A stretch of DNA of 63,926 nt. It comes from DAISIL01 sp036822015 (lineage in GTDB: Bacteria > Bacteroidota > Bacteroidia > Cytophagales > Bernardetiaceae). The notes beneath the pieces are model-generated. The model made no database searches. It was not told where the DNA came from and worked only from the letters and a program-made list of their open reading frames with translations. Positions within the stretch are counted from its first letter, which is position 1. Each line of letters begins with the position of its first letter. The translations under genes were made by a program, and so were the position numbers. Positions 44,801-53,411 of this stretch are shown here, one piece after another. The stretch covers positions 1 through 63,926 of the forward strand of contig DAISIL010000010.1 of the NCBI GenBank assembly GCA_036822015.1, given 5' to 3'.

Positions 44801-45191
44801 TTTGTACGCCCGTGATGGTAACTTCTTCGAGTTCTACGCCTTCTTCTTTGAGAACAAAGTTGGCATCGGTGGTGCTACCCAAAGAGACAAAAAGCCCGTT
44901 TCGGATGTTTTCCTGATAGCCCACAAAAGATACTTTGATTTCGTAGGGGCCACCTACGCGCACGTTGGCGATAACATAGCGTCCATTAGCGTTGGTTACG
45001 CTGCCGTATTGAGAGCCAGAGGGCGTATGCACGGCAATCACCGTAGCTCCGGGGAGTGCTTCTCCTGAATCGTCCTTGACAAAACCAACGAGGTTACCCG
45101 TCGTAACACCTTGACCAAATGCACCAGAGAGCGCAGTCAGGAACAGTGCGAGAGTAAACAAGTGCTTTGCGCCTTGTAAAAACTTTTTCAT
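41862..45191 (-). CDS. Oar-like TonB-dependent receptor with carboxypeptidase-regulatory domain
   Basis: 1109 residues from the ATG at 45189-45191, giving a signal peptide (LFTLALFLTALSGAFG). The N-terminal CarboxypepD-reg-like domain (about 25-105) has GNLVGFVKDDSGEALPGATVIAVH and NGRYVIANVRVGGPYEIKVSFVGYQ. The plug follows (LPTISRNINDFTRLTPQSNG, FNNYTIDGNIYNNNFGLGSG, VNLAPFDVRQGGFTGANVNAVTRSGTN), and then the 22-strand barrel, ending AQIGFRFLFN. It resembles Myxococcus Oar and the Bacteroidota Oar-like group. Oar is tied to protease secretion and development in Myxococcus. No SusD partner is nearby, so it is not a SusCD pair. A long open frame on the opposite strand is an artefact of this gene. 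Confidence 0.93.
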   Translation of the reverse strand: MKKFLQGAKHLFTLALFLTALSGAFGQGVTTGNLVGFVKDDSGEALPGATVIAVHTPSGSQYGSVTNANGRYVIANVRVGGPYEIKVSFVGYQENIRNGLFVSLGSTTDANFVLKEEGVELEEVTITGVQSDLINSDRTGASTNLSKDQIDELPTISRNINDFTRLTPQSNGTSFAGRDNRFNNYTIDGNIYNNNFGLGSGQFAGSNPVSLDAIEEIQVNLAPFDVRQGGFTGANVNAVTRSGTNKLDISLYTYFRNDQLIGDKVEDTRLNRQDSKNTVNGIRIGGPIIKDKLFFFVSYEKEEENVPSFQKVAAREGLTPDGLTVSRVPASQLDFVREQMQRIYGYDPGAYEGYQFASEAERFNIRLDYNINQNHKVSFRYNNYSAFRDIPTNGNSIRFIQTRYRNTTRTGIEAMNFRNTNYTNDINVSSFMGEVTSRFGNNITNQFNIGYVRTQDPKRGIPGGQDFPFIEVLEPDAGGNLLYYFSLGNELFSVGNLLENNVFNITNNTTIFKGQHTITGGFNFEYMTFDNAFNPVFNGFYRFIGYDRFVDAVINRNPNVYPDAFSVSFAADGSTTPPTDQTQFGQLGLYVQDEYQFNDDLKITAGLRVDMPFYPIDLPSNSVLDAKNKELTDPRDGSTFRPDVSVFPKVRPLWSPRVSFNYDVFGDEKLQLRGGTGIFSGRIPFVWLSNQVNGSGVIRNGLGDEGASLGTSDNPFGRPVVFNPDVTAYKPSPAEFETQLGNELNITDEDFKLPQVWRTNFAADYVLPGGIVATAEFIYTRDVSTPIAVNPVVRDPDGFLAGPDPRPYWQGNYSNDPDFRNVFQLTNADKQGDYYSITLQAQKRFDFGLNFMVAYTHSRARDYGLGGGSQAISLWSSIVSSDRNNPDISFTRFDIPHRLIGSLSYNIGKYTTVSLFYEGASNGRYSYTYSGNFGDASNRLMYVPNNPNELVFQEFTAGGRTVTVQEQRDAFGAYVDRSDYLSEQKGKVSERNGAVLPWVNRFDFRLVQNIPLGNYTLLGQKYNNRLQFTFDILNIGNMFNSEWGVQQTPIQSNLLNYRGRDAQNQPIYRLNFVPGTNEFPSEFSDKPTRAIIGTSQVWRAQIGFRFLFN

Positions 45192-45230
45192 GCCGAAAAA
45201 TTTGTTTTTGTTTAGAAAAAAATTCTGCTG

Positions 45231-45238
45231 CAAAACTA
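45231..45238 (-). promoter_or_regulatory. -7 element of the Oar-like receptor promoter
   Basis: Minus-strand TAGTTTTG, exact match, 39 bases before the start codon. The surrounding CCTTAGTTTTGCAG closely repeats the rpsO promoter core. Confidence 0.55.
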
Positions 45239-45410
45239 AGGTTTTGTTTCTTTCCTATATCAGATGCTTCTTTAACTTATTGTTAAGCATTTTCAATCCT
45301 TATGTGAAGAAAATATGGGATAGCTTACAGCCAAAGGATTAAAAAAATCTGTTGATGGTTGGGGCCGAGGATATTTTGGGGATTTTCGGTGGAACTAAGA
45401 TATTTTTCCT

Positions 45411-45418
45411 TAGCTTTG
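45411..45418 (+). promoter_or_regulatory. -7 element of the rpsO promoter
   Basis: TAGCTTTG, exact match, 64 bases before the rpsO start; a leader long enough to hold an S15-binding site. TTTTC lies about 23 bases upstream as a weak -33. Confidence 0.55.
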
Positions 45419-45482
45419 CAGTTGATTTGCTCCGGTTATTTTGTACTGGGACAACTATCGTACACCGTTTTAATCAATTCTA

Positions 45483-45764
45483 ATGGCAAGAACAGCTTAT
45501 CTCAACCCGACGCTCAAGCAAGAGCTATTCGAGAAACACGGACAAGGCAAACAGGACACCGGCTCCACCGAAGGGCAAATTGCCCTCTTCACGTATCGGA
45601 TCAACTACTTGACCGATCACTTAAAGACCCACAAAAAAGACCATGCCGGCCGCCTGGGCTTGCTCAAACTGGTCGGTAAACGCCGCCGCCTCCTGGATTA
45701 TCTCAAGCGAAAAGACATCATGCGTTACCGGGCCATCATTGCCGAGTTGGGTATCCGTAAGTAA
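45483..45764 (+). CDS. rpsO: 30S ribosomal protein S15
   Basis: 93 residues, a complete S15: KHGQGKQDTGSTEGQIALFTYRINYLTDHLKTHKKDHAGRLGLLKLVGKRRRLLDYLKRKD. It binds 16S rRNA helices 20-22 early in 30S assembly. S15 of E. coli represses its own translation through a leader structure; a regulatory leader is possible here too. It is followed by a terminator and then pnp, the classical rpsO-pnp order. Confidence 0.97.
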   Translation: MARTAYLNPTLKQELFEKHGQGKQDTGSTEGQIALFTYRINYLTDHLKTHKKDHAGRLGLLKLVGKRRRLLDYLKRKDIMRYRAIIAELGIRK

Positions 45765-45795
45765 GTTTTTTTGAGATGAATGATTTATTTCTTTG

Positions 45796-45858
45796 GCACA
45801 TCAAGCGTTGATACTCTTTCTATTCAGATCGACGATCATACTTGATGTGCTTTTTTTT
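45796..45858 (+). terminator. terminator or attenuator between rpsO and pnp
   Basis: Perfect 10-base arms (45796-45805 and 45841-45850) with a 35-base loop that holds a small GATC-GAC-GATC stem, then eight T (45851-45858). In E. coli the same interval carries a terminator and an RNase III site, so partial read-through into pnp is likely. Confidence 0.7.
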
Positions 45859-45904
45859 GGCAGCCAAGCAGTAGAAGACAAACAAACCTTTCACCCCTTA
45901 CCTC

Positions 45905-48121
45905 ATGCAACCAACTGCAATTACCAAAACAATCACGCTCCCCGATGGCCGTCAGATCACCCTCGAAACGGGTAAGTTGGCCAAACAAGCCGACGGATCG
46001 GTCGTCGTTCGGATGGGCAAGACCATGCTCCTGGCCACCGTCGTCTCGAGCCATGATGCCCGTGAAGGCGTAGATTTTCTGCCTTTGTCGGTCGATTATC
46101 AAGAAAAATTTGCCTCTGCCGGAAAGATTCCCGGTGGTTTTTTTAAGCGCGAGGCTCGGCTTTCCGAGTACGAAATTCTGATTTGCCGCCTCGTCGATCG
46201 GGCTTTGCGTCCGCTTTTTCCCGATGACTACCACGCCGAAACCCAGGTGATGATCTCTCTCATCTCGGCCGACGACGAAGTCATGCCCGATGCCCTGGCC
46301 GCCCTGGCTGCTTCTGCCGCGATTGTCATTTCGGATATTCCTTTTGGTGGACCCATCTCGGAGGTGCGCGTCATTAAGCACGGCGAGGACTACCTCATCA
46401 ACCCCACCCCCGCACAGATGGCCGAAGCTACCCTCAATATGATCGTTGCCGGTACGATGGACAACATCATGATGGTAGAAGGCGAACTCAAAGAAGCCCA
46501 GGAGGAAGAAATGCTCGCCGCCATTCAGGTTGCTCACGAAGCCATCAAAGTACAGTGTCAAGTACAACAAGAACTCGAAGCTGCCGTAGGCAAGACCCAA
46601 AAGCGCACCTACAGCCACGAAACCAACGACGAAGCCCTCCAAGAAAAAATCTTCGCTGACCTTTACGATGCCGTTTATGCAGCCGTCAGTGATACCTCGG
46701 CCGACAAAAAAGCCCGAAAAGCGGCCTTCGATCAAATCAAAAACGACTACATCGAAGCCCTACCCGAAGATCACGGCTACGATCTCGGACTGGTAGCTAA
46801 GTATTTTGGCAAGCTCAAAAAGAAAGCCTCCCGCGACTGGACGCTCAACGAGGGCGTGCGCATCGACGGGCGACGCTACGACGAAGTCCGTCCCATCTGG
46901 ATGGAACTCGACTACCTCCCCGCTGCTCACGGCTCGGCCGTCTTTACTCGCGGCGAAACCCAATCCCTGACCACCGTTACGCTCGGTACTAAGATGGACG
47001 AACAGCTCATCGACGGCGCTATGATCTCGGGAACGACCAAATACCTCCTCCACTACAACTTCCCCGCTTTCTCGACGGGCGAAGCCCGACCCAACCGAGG
47101 TACCAGCCGACGAGAAGTCGGACACGGAAACCTAGCCCTGCGTGCCTTGCGTTATGTACTGCCCGACGAGAAAGAATACCCCTACACGGTCCGTATCGTC
47201 TCCGACATCCTCGAGTCCAATGGCTCCTCTTCCATGGCTACCGTCTGTGCTGGCTCCCTGGCCCTGATGGATGCCGGCGTACCCGTCAAATCAGCCGTTT
47301 CGGGTATCGCGATGGGTATGATCGCTGACCCAGAGACCGGAAAAACAGCCATCCTCTCCGACATCCTCGGCGATGAAGACCACCTGGGCGATATGGACTT
47401 CAAAGTAACCGGAACCGCTAACGGACTGACGGCCTGCCAAATGGACATCAAAATTGACGGGCTATCCTACGAACTCCTCGGGAAAGCCCTGCATCAAGCC
47501 AAAGAAGGCCGCCTCCACATCCTCGGACTGATGAACGAAAACATCTCCGAAAGCCGAGCCGACTACAAACCCCACACCCCGCGTTCGCTCACCCTCCGTA
47601 TCCCTAAGAATATGATCGGTGCCGTGATCGGGCCTGGCGGAAAGATCATCCAAGAAATCCAAGCCAAAACGGGTACTACACTGGTCATCGAAGAAATCCC
47701 CGAAGCTGGGCTGGTCAATATCTTCTCCCCAGATAAAACCAAACTCGACGCTGCCTTTAAGTGGGTTAGCGAGATTGTGGCCGAACCCGAAATTGGACAA
47801 ACCTACACCGGCATCGTCAAATCCATCAAGGAGTTTGGGGCGTTTGTCGAGTTTATGCGCGGCAAAGAAGGGCTACTTCACATCTCCGAAATCAAGTGGG
47901 AACACATCGAAAGCATGGATGGCATCATGGAGGAAGGCGAAGAAATTCAGGTCAAGCTCACCGACATCGACCCCAAAACGGGTAAGTTCAGGCTCTCCCG
48001 AAAGGTGCTTCTTCCGCGACCCGAAGGGTATGTGGAACGCCGACCCACGCCTCCACGTAGTGGCAGCAACGGACGCAGTGGCGGTGGACGCAACGACCGC
48101 CGGCCGCCTCGCCGTAACTAA
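45905..48121 (+). CDS. pnp: polynucleotide phosphorylase
   Basis: 738 residues. A 3'-5' phosphorolytic exoribonuclease of mRNA turnover. Two RNase PH-like cores: the first with FFKREARLSEYEILICRLVDRALRPLFP and the second with AFSTGEARPNRGTSRREVGHGNLALRALRYVLP and SNGSSSMATVCAGSLALMDAGVP, the latter with the catalytic loop. Then KH (NMIGAVIGPGGKIIQEIQ) and S1 (VKSIKEFGAFVEF, GLLHISEI) RNA-binding domains. The C-terminus is an Arg/Gly-rich tail (RSGSNGRSGGGRNDRRPP) that extends beyond the S1 domain. A terminator follows. Confidence 0.97.
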   Translation: MQPTAITKTITLPDGRQITLETGKLAKQADGSVVVRMGKTMLLATVVSSHDAREGVDFLPLSVDYQEKFASAGKIPGGFFKREARLSEYEILICRLVDRALRPLFPDDYHAETQVMISLISADDEVMPDALAALAASAAIVISDIPFGGPISEVRVIKHGEDYLINPTPAQMAEATLNMIVAGTMDNIMMVEGELKEAQEEEMLAAIQVAHEAIKVQCQVQQELEAAVGKTQKRTYSHETNDEALQEKIFADLYDAVYAAVSDTSADKKARKAAFDQIKNDYIEALPEDHGYDLGLVAKYFGKLKKKASRDWTLNEGVRIDGRRYDEVRPIWMELDYLPAAHGSAVFTRGETQSLTTVTLGTKMDEQLIDGAMISGTTKYLLHYNFPAFSTGEARPNRGTSRREVGHGNLALRALRYVLPDEKEYPYTVRIVSDILESNGSSSMATVCAGSLALMDAGVPVKSAVSGIAMGMIADPETGKTAILSDILGDEDHLGDMDFKVTGTANGLTACQMDIKIDGLSYELLGKALHQAKEGRLHILGLMNENISESRADYKPHTPRSLTLRIPKNMIGAVIGPGGKIIQEIQAKTGTTLVIEEIPEAGLVNIFSPDKTKLDAAFKWVSEIVAEPEIGQTYTGIVKSIKEFGAFVEFMRGKEGLLHISEIKWEHIESMDGIMEEGEEIQVKLTDIDPKTGKFRLSRKVLLPRPEGYVERRPTPPRSGSNGRSGGGRNDRRPPRRN

Positions 48122-48142
48122 GCCAACAGAGATGTTGTAAGT

Positions 48143-48180
48143 AAATCCCCAAAAGACCCACGTTTTTTGGGGATTTCTTT
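48143..48180 (+). terminator. intrinsic terminator after pnp
   Basis: Perfect 12-base arms (48143-48154 and 48165-48176) with a 10-base loop, then a short T-rich stretch. Confidence 0.82.
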
Positions 48181-48246
48181 ATTATGGATAACCAAACACT
48201 TAATTTTTGCGTATCTCTACTCTTGATCCCCATAGTTGGCTGTTTT

Positions 48247-50664
48247 ATGTTTGGTAGCATTCGGTATCGACTGACGATTTATTTTCTTTTGGTGGGACTG
48301 ATCCCCGTTGGGGTTTTTCAGGGCTTAGAATATTGGCAACAATCTAAAGCACTAGAAGCCAAAGCCTTTGAACATCTGACGAGCGTCCGAGAGATCAAGA
48401 AGCGCGCCGTCATCACGTACTTTGAGCGCGTAAACCGCGACATCCTCTTCCTGGCCAGCAGTGCCTATGTTGGGCAGGCGATGCAGGCCTTCAACCAAGC
48501 CTTTTTTGGTATCACACCCCAGGAAACCACCCCCGAGCAGTACACCGATCTGGAGAAGTACTATCAAGACTACTTTCTACAAAAATTAAGTACCCGCCAG
48601 CAACAAAGCGTGGACATCAACGCCCTCATCCCCACCGATAGCCGCACCGTACTGCTCCAACACCAATACGTACACGCCAACGCACATCCGCGCCGGCCGC
48701 ACAGCTACCAGACCACGCACGAGCAGTACCATCACTTTTTTTCGGAGTTCTTGCAACGCTACGCCTACTACGATCTTTTTTTGGTCAATGATTCAACGGG
48801 ACATATTGTCTATTCGGTCTTCAAGGAAACCGATTTTGGGACAAGCCTCCTGGATGGCCCCCACGCTCATTCCAACATCGGGCGGCTCTTTCGGGAGTTG
48901 CGCAAGGAAGGAGCCGCCGCCGTTACGCGCCTCTCCGACTTTGAAAACTACCTACCCTCGTATCTCTATCCGGCTTCCTTCATCGCCACACCCATCATGG
49001 ACGGACCCAAGCGCATCGGTACGCTGATCTTGCAGATGCCCATTACGGAGGTCGAAAACATCATGACCGGCGGCAGAAACTGGGAAAACGAAGGCTTCGG
49101 AAAATCAGGGGAGAGTTATTTGGTCGGGACGGACTTTAGGATGCGCAACGATTCCCGCTTCATCATCGAAGACCAACAACGGTTCTTTGCCCAGATAGAA
49201 GCCATGCAACTCCTTGACCCAGAAGACCTAGAAGAGATGCGGTTTCATGCTACCTCCATCCTTTACCAGAAAGTAGAAACAGCGGCTGCCAAGGATGCCA
49301 TGAGCGGCCGCAGTGATACCCGTCTGCTCAAGGACTATCGCGGTGTCGATGTCCTGAGTGCCTATACGCCTGTGGATATTCCGGGCTTAGGGCGGTGGGC
49401 TTTGCTTTGTGAGATCGACGAAAAAGATGCCTTTGCGGCTGCCGACCAGATGCGCCAACGCTCTGTCCGCATGATGATCCTGACCGCTGTACTGGTAATC
49501 CTGATCGCTTTCTTGATCGGCCGCCAAATCGCCCAGCCCATCGTGGGACTTTCGCGGAGTGCCGAAAAGCTAGCCGCCGGAAACCTCAAAACACAAGCCA
49601 AAGAACGCCCAGGCAACGACGAGATCGCACAGCTCATCCGAGCCTTCAATCAGATGGCTACCAGCCTCTACACCCGCGAAAAAGAACTCCAGGAATCCAA
49701 CGCCGAACTCACCGCCCAATCCGAGGAAATCCGCCAACAAATGGAGGAGATCGAAGCCCAACGCGATCACCTCATGGAATCCAACGAGACCATCAACCAA
49801 CAACGCGAGGAAATCATGGCCATCAACGAAGACCTCCAGCAGTATGGCCACGAACTCGCCAAAAGAAACGAAAACATCCTCTCCAGCATCCACTATGCCC
49901 AGCGCATCCAACAGGCGATGCTCCCCACACCCGAGCAGCTACAGCGGCAGTTTGCCCAGGAAATATTTGCCCTTTATCGTCCCAAGGACATCGTCTCGGG
50001 AGATTTTTATTGGTGCGCCCAGCTAAAAGAACAGCGGTTTTTGGTGGTCGCCGATTGTACCGGACACGGCGTACCCGGCGCACTGATGAGCATGATCGGG
50101 GTCAATTTGCTCTCCGAGATCGTCATATCCCGAGCCATCCATCGCCCCGATCAGGTGCTGGATGCCCTCCACGAGGGTATTTCAACGCTCTTGCACCAGG
50201 ACCAGAACGACAACTGGGATAGCATCGACCTTACCCTGATCTGCCGCGAAGGACAAACCCTCCAGGTCGCTTCTGCCAAAGGATTTATCGCCTACATCAG
50301 CGACCAAGACCCCGAAAAGCTCATCCAGATACCCGCCACCCGTGCCAGCGTCGGCGGAGAAGCCCGCAAAACGCCGAGCTTTGAGCTACACACGCTTACC
50401 TTGCCTCCCGATCAAACGCTGACCTTTTACCTCTCCACCGATGGCTACCAAGACCAGTTTGGCGGCCCCAAAAACAAACGCTTCTCTTCGGCCAGGCTGC
50501 GCAAGACCCTCCTGGACTTGCACCAACGCCCGATGGCAGAGCAACCCTTAGAGCTCCAACAGCACATCGACGACTGGATGGGCGAGCAGGGGGTCAGGCA
50601 AACCGATGACATCACCCTCCTCGGGTTCCGCCTCAAAGCATCGCCCAACGATGGAGAGGCTTAA
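48247..50664 (+). CDS. Cache-HAMP-SpoIIE phosphatase
   Basis: 805 residues from the ATG at 48247; an earlier in-frame ATG at 48184 sits 3 bases after the pnp terminator and would give no room for a leader, so I prefer the later one. Membrane helix about 5-25, a large extracytoplasmic double-Cache-like domain (about 30-400; GGRNWENEGFGKSGESYLVGTD), a second helix (about 408-428), HAMP (about 430-490), a Gln/Glu coiled coil, and a SpoIIE-type PP2C domain (about 570-800: YRPKDIVSGDFYW, ADCTGHGVPGALMSMIG, YLSTDGYQDQFGG, DDITLLGFRL). It is the third SpoIIE phosphatase in the window and the only one with a HAMP. No downstream anti-sigma antagonist is seen. Confidence 0.9.
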   Translation: MFGSIRYRLTIYFLLVGLIPVGVFQGLEYWQQSKALEAKAFEHLTSVREIKKRAVITYFERVNRDILFLASSAYVGQAMQAFNQAFFGITPQETTPEQYTDLEKYYQDYFLQKLSTRQQQSVDINALIPTDSRTVLLQHQYVHANAHPRRPHSYQTTHEQYHHFFSEFLQRYAYYDLFLVNDSTGHIVYSVFKETDFGTSLLDGPHAHSNIGRLFRELRKEGAAAVTRLSDFENYLPSYLYPASFIATPIMDGPKRIGTLILQMPITEVENIMTGGRNWENEGFGKSGESYLVGTDFRMRNDSRFIIEDQQRFFAQIEAMQLLDPEDLEEMRFHATSILYQKVETAAAKDAMSGRSDTRLLKDYRGVDVLSAYTPVDIPGLGRWALLCEIDEKDAFAAADQMRQRSVRMMILTAVLVILIAFLIGRQIAQPIVGLSRSAEKLAAGNLKTQAKERPGNDEIAQLIRAFNQMATSLYTREKELQESNAELTAQSEEIRQQMEEIEAQRDHLMESNETINQQREEIMAINEDLQQYGHELAKRNENILSSIHYAQRIQQAMLPTPEQLQRQFAQEIFALYRPKDIVSGDFYWCAQLKEQRFLVVADCTGHGVPGALMSMIGVNLLSEIVISRAIHRPDQVLDALHEGISTLLHQDQNDNWDSIDLTLICREGQTLQVASAKGFIAYISDQDPEKLIQIPATRASVGGEARKTPSFELHTLTLPPDQTLTFYLSTDGYQDQFGGPKNKRFSSARLRKTLLDLHQRPMAEQPLELQQHIDDWMGEQGVRQTDDITLLGFRLKASPNDGEA

Positions 50665-50735
50665 CGAAAAAAACTTCTTTTTCTTCAAAAAGTGAAGCAA
50701 AATGACTAAATTGGTTAGTTAGTTTGTTTTCTATG

Positions 50736-50743
50736 TAGATTTG
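50736..50743 (+). promoter_or_regulatory. -7 element abutting the double-AAA gene start
   Basis: TAGATTTG, exact match, one base before the ATG at 50745. TTG (50711-50713) is 22 bases upstream as a possible -33. Transcription would begin inside the start of the coding frame as annotated. Confidence 0.4.
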
Positions 50744-50744
50744 C

Positions 50745-53381
50745 ATGAAATTTCGACCCAAAAAAAACACCGATAAAGCCTACAAATACAAAGACTTGCG
50801 AACGTATGCCTCCACCGAGTGGCTCGCCGAAGGCAAAAAAAAATACCGTACCGTCTTTGAGAACATCGAAACCCGATACATTTATGCCGAGTTAAGTTTT
50901 CATAACAAACTGTTTGATGCCCAGGACTGGCAGGCGCAGGTTGTCCTCAAGTGTTTTAGGATTCGGGGGCAACACGAGCGCGAAGAACTTTGCAAGATTC
51001 ACAGCGACCTCAAGGTATCCCAGGATCAACCCGTGGTCTATGTCCGCGAGGGCTGGGGCAACCAAGAGCCAGGCTTATTTTGGACGCGGGGCGACTACGT
51101 GTGGGAGGCTTATATCGAAGACGAGCTGGTAGGCACCAAACTTTTTTATGTCGAGAATGGCGGCCCCCTAGCTCCCAACGATAATCCCTACTTCGAGATT
51201 CAGGGTATCCGGCTCTTTGAGGGAACCAACCAGGGCGTACCCGAAGACGAGCGGAAATACTACCGGCAGTTTGATAGCCAGTCGGCACGCTACATCTGGG
51301 CAGAAATCCATTTGGACAACCTACAAGAGGAAGAGTGGTTCTGCGAACTCCAGTTCAACTTCTACAACGCTGCCGGCCAGCTCAAGGGCCAAACACAGGA
51401 GTTGAGACGGGTGGCTAAGTCGGAGGATGACTTTGTGGTCATTACGGGCTGGGGAGCCAATGCTCAAGGCTCCTGGTATGTCGGCAGTTATACCCTTGAG
51501 TTGGTGTTCATGGATCATCGCCTGGCCATTGTGCCTTTTGAGGTAGGCACGGAAAACATCGAAGGCGAGCCGCATATTTTGGAGGGCTACCGCCATCTAC
51601 CCGCCCAAGAAAGTGCCGATGACACCGAACCAGAGGAGAGCTTTGAGGAGGTCATGGAACGCCTCAACCGCATGATCGGGCTGGAGCGCGTCAAGAAAAA
51701 GATCGAAGACTACACCTACTATCTCAAGTTTTTGCAGATTCGGAAGGAACGCGGATTCGTAGAGAAATACCCCATGAACCTACACGCCGTCTTCAAGGGC
51801 AACCCTGGAACGGGCAAGACCACTATTGCCAAGATGCTCGGCAGCATTTATCACAACCTCGGGCTGTTGAGTAAGGGCAAGGTGGTGGAGGTCAGCCGCG
51901 CCGAACTCGTCGGGCAGTACATCGGCCAGACCGCCCCCCGCGTCAAGGAGATCATTGAGCAAGCCCGAGGTGGGGTCTTGTTCATTGACGAAGCCTACGC
52001 CCTGATCCGCAACAACAAGGACAGCAAGGACTACGGCCATGAGGTCATCGAGACGCTCGTCAAGGAGATGTCCGACGGGCCCGGCGATCTGGCCATCATC
52101 GTAGCCGGCTACCCCAAAGAGATGGAGGTATTCCTGCAATCTAACCCGGGCTTAAAGTCCAGATTCAATATCGTCTTTGAGTTTCCCGACTACTTGCCCC
52201 AGGAGCTTTCCCTGATCGCCGAACTGGCCGCCAAAGACCACGATGTACGCTTTGAGCCAGATGCCAAAGCCCTACTCGACAAAAAAATCACGGAGGGCTA
52301 CCGTACCCGCGACCGCAGTTTTGGCAACGCCCGACTGGTCTATTCCCTCGTCGAGGAATCCAAGATGAACCTCGGGCTGCGCATCATGAAAACCGTCCAG
52401 GATGCCACCCCCACCGATCAAGACCTACGACGGATACAAGCCGAAGATGTCCGGCCGCTGTTCTTCAAAGACGAAAAACGCCTCCCCAACCTGGCCGTGG
52501 ACGAGGAGTTGCTCCGCGAGTCGCTCTCCGAACTCAACGCGATGATCGGGCTGGGCGATGTCAAGGATCAGATCAAAGAACTCGTCCGGCTGGTCAAGTT
52601 TTATCGCGAGACGGGGCGCGATGTCCTGAACCGTTTTTCGTTGCACGCCATATTCAAGGGCAACCCCGGCACGGGCAAAACCTCCGTGGCCCGCATCCTG
52701 GCCCGTATCTACAAAGCCCTCGGCATCCTTGAGCGGGGGCATATCGTGGAGTGCGACCGCCAAAGCCTCGTCGCCGGATACGTTGGGCAGACGGCAATCA
52801 AGACCCAAGAAAAAATCGAAGAAGCCCTCGGCGGCGTGCTGTTCATCGACGAAGCCTATGCCCTGACCAACAACCCGGACGGCAACGACTTTGGGCGAGA
52901 AGCCATCGAGGTTATCCTCAAACAGATGGAAGACCGACGCGGAGAGTTTATCGTCATCGTGGCGGGCTATCCCAGCAACATGGATAAGTTCATCGAATCC
53001 AACCCAGGACTAAAATCCCGATTTGATCGCACGCTTACCTTCAAGGATTTTGCGGTAAGTGAACTCATGCAGATCGCCTTGCAGATGCTCCAAAGAGCAG
53101 ACCTACAACCCGATACGGAGGCCATCGACTACCTCCAAAGCCGCCTCAAAGAACTCTATCAACGCCGAGATCACTACTTCGGCAATGCCCGAACGGTGCG
53201 TAAGATCATCGACGAGGCCATCAAAAAGCAACACCTGCGCATGTCTAACGTCCCTTCGGCCGGACGAACGCCCCAGCTGCTCTCCGTCCTCAACACCGAA
53301 GATTTGCGCACCATCAACTTTGCGGATGAAGAACTGAGCGGCCGCGAAAAAATGGGCTTCCGCATGAGCGACCGCAACTGA
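50745..53381 (+). CDS. double AAA+ ATPase (CbbX/SpoVK-like) with duplicated N-terminal domain
   Basis: 878 residues. Two tandem AAA+ modules, each with a CbbX/SpoVK-type motor: Walker A GNPGTGKTT (about 351) and GNPGTGKTS (about 638), Walker B GGVLFIDEAYAL in both (about 409 and 696), sensor-1 IIVAGYP and IVVAGYP-like IVIVAGYPSN, and arginine-finger regions SNPGLKSRF in both. The N-terminal 280 residues consist of two copies of a beta-sandwich-like unit: YRTVFENIETRYIYAELSFHN ... VREGWGNQ ... KLFYV and YRQFDSQSARYIWAEIHLDN ... ITGWGANA ... VPFEV. CbbX-type ATPases remodel proteins in a ring. The N-terminal pair may bind a substrate. Next gene is an Ate1-like transferase. Confidence 0.9.
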   Translation: MKFRPKKNTDKAYKYKDLRTYASTEWLAEGKKKYRTVFENIETRYIYAELSFHNKLFDAQDWQAQVVLKCFRIRGQHEREELCKIHSDLKVSQDQPVVYVREGWGNQEPGLFWTRGDYVWEAYIEDELVGTKLFYVENGGPLAPNDNPYFEIQGIRLFEGTNQGVPEDERKYYRQFDSQSARYIWAEIHLDNLQEEEWFCELQFNFYNAAGQLKGQTQELRRVAKSEDDFVVITGWGANAQGSWYVGSYTLELVFMDHRLAIVPFEVGTENIEGEPHILEGYRHLPAQESADDTEPEESFEEVMERLNRMIGLERVKKKIEDYTYYLKFLQIRKERGFVEKYPMNLHAVFKGNPGTGKTTIAKMLGSIYHNLGLLSKGKVVEVSRAELVGQYIGQTAPRVKEIIEQARGGVLFIDEAYALIRNNKDSKDYGHEVIETLVKEMSDGPGDLAIIVAGYPKEMEVFLQSNPGLKSRFNIVFEFPDYLPQELSLIAELAAKDHDVRFEPDAKALLDKKITEGYRTRDRSFGNARLVYSLVEESKMNLGLRIMKTVQDATPTDQDLRRIQAEDVRPLFFKDEKRLPNLAVDEELLRESLSELNAMIGLGDVKDQIKELVRLVKFYRETGRDVLNRFSLHAIFKGNPGTGKTSVARILARIYKALGILERGHIVECDRQSLVAGYVGQTAIKTQEKIEEALGGVLFIDEAYALTNNPDGNDFGREAIEVILKQMEDRRGEFIVIVAGYPSNMDKFIESNPGLKSRFDRTLTFKDFAVSELMQIALQMLQRADLQPDTEAIDYLQSRLKELYQRRDHYFGNARTVRKIIDEAIKKQHLRMSNVPSAGRTPQLLSVLNTEDLRTINFADEELSGREKMGFRMSDRN

Positions 53382-53397
53382 TCCCGAAAACTTAAGC

Positions 53398-53405
53398 TAC
53401 CTTTG
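53398..53405 (+). promoter_or_regulatory. -7 element just before the Ate1-like gene
   Basis: TACCTTTG, exact match, 6 bases before the ATG at 53412; ACTG (53377-53380) is 17 bases upstream. Transcription would start at or next to the start codon. Confidence 0.5.
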
Positions 53406-53411
53406 TGTGCT

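Noticed and set aside
45836..46735. A 299-residue frame on the minus strand
   Set aside because: Antisense to pnp, with no domain; shadow of the coding strand.
48184..48246. Earlier ATG for the Cache-HAMP-SpoIIE gene
   Set aside because: It would start 3 bases after the pnp terminator and add a second hydrophobic stretch before the true first helix; the ATG at 48247 is better.
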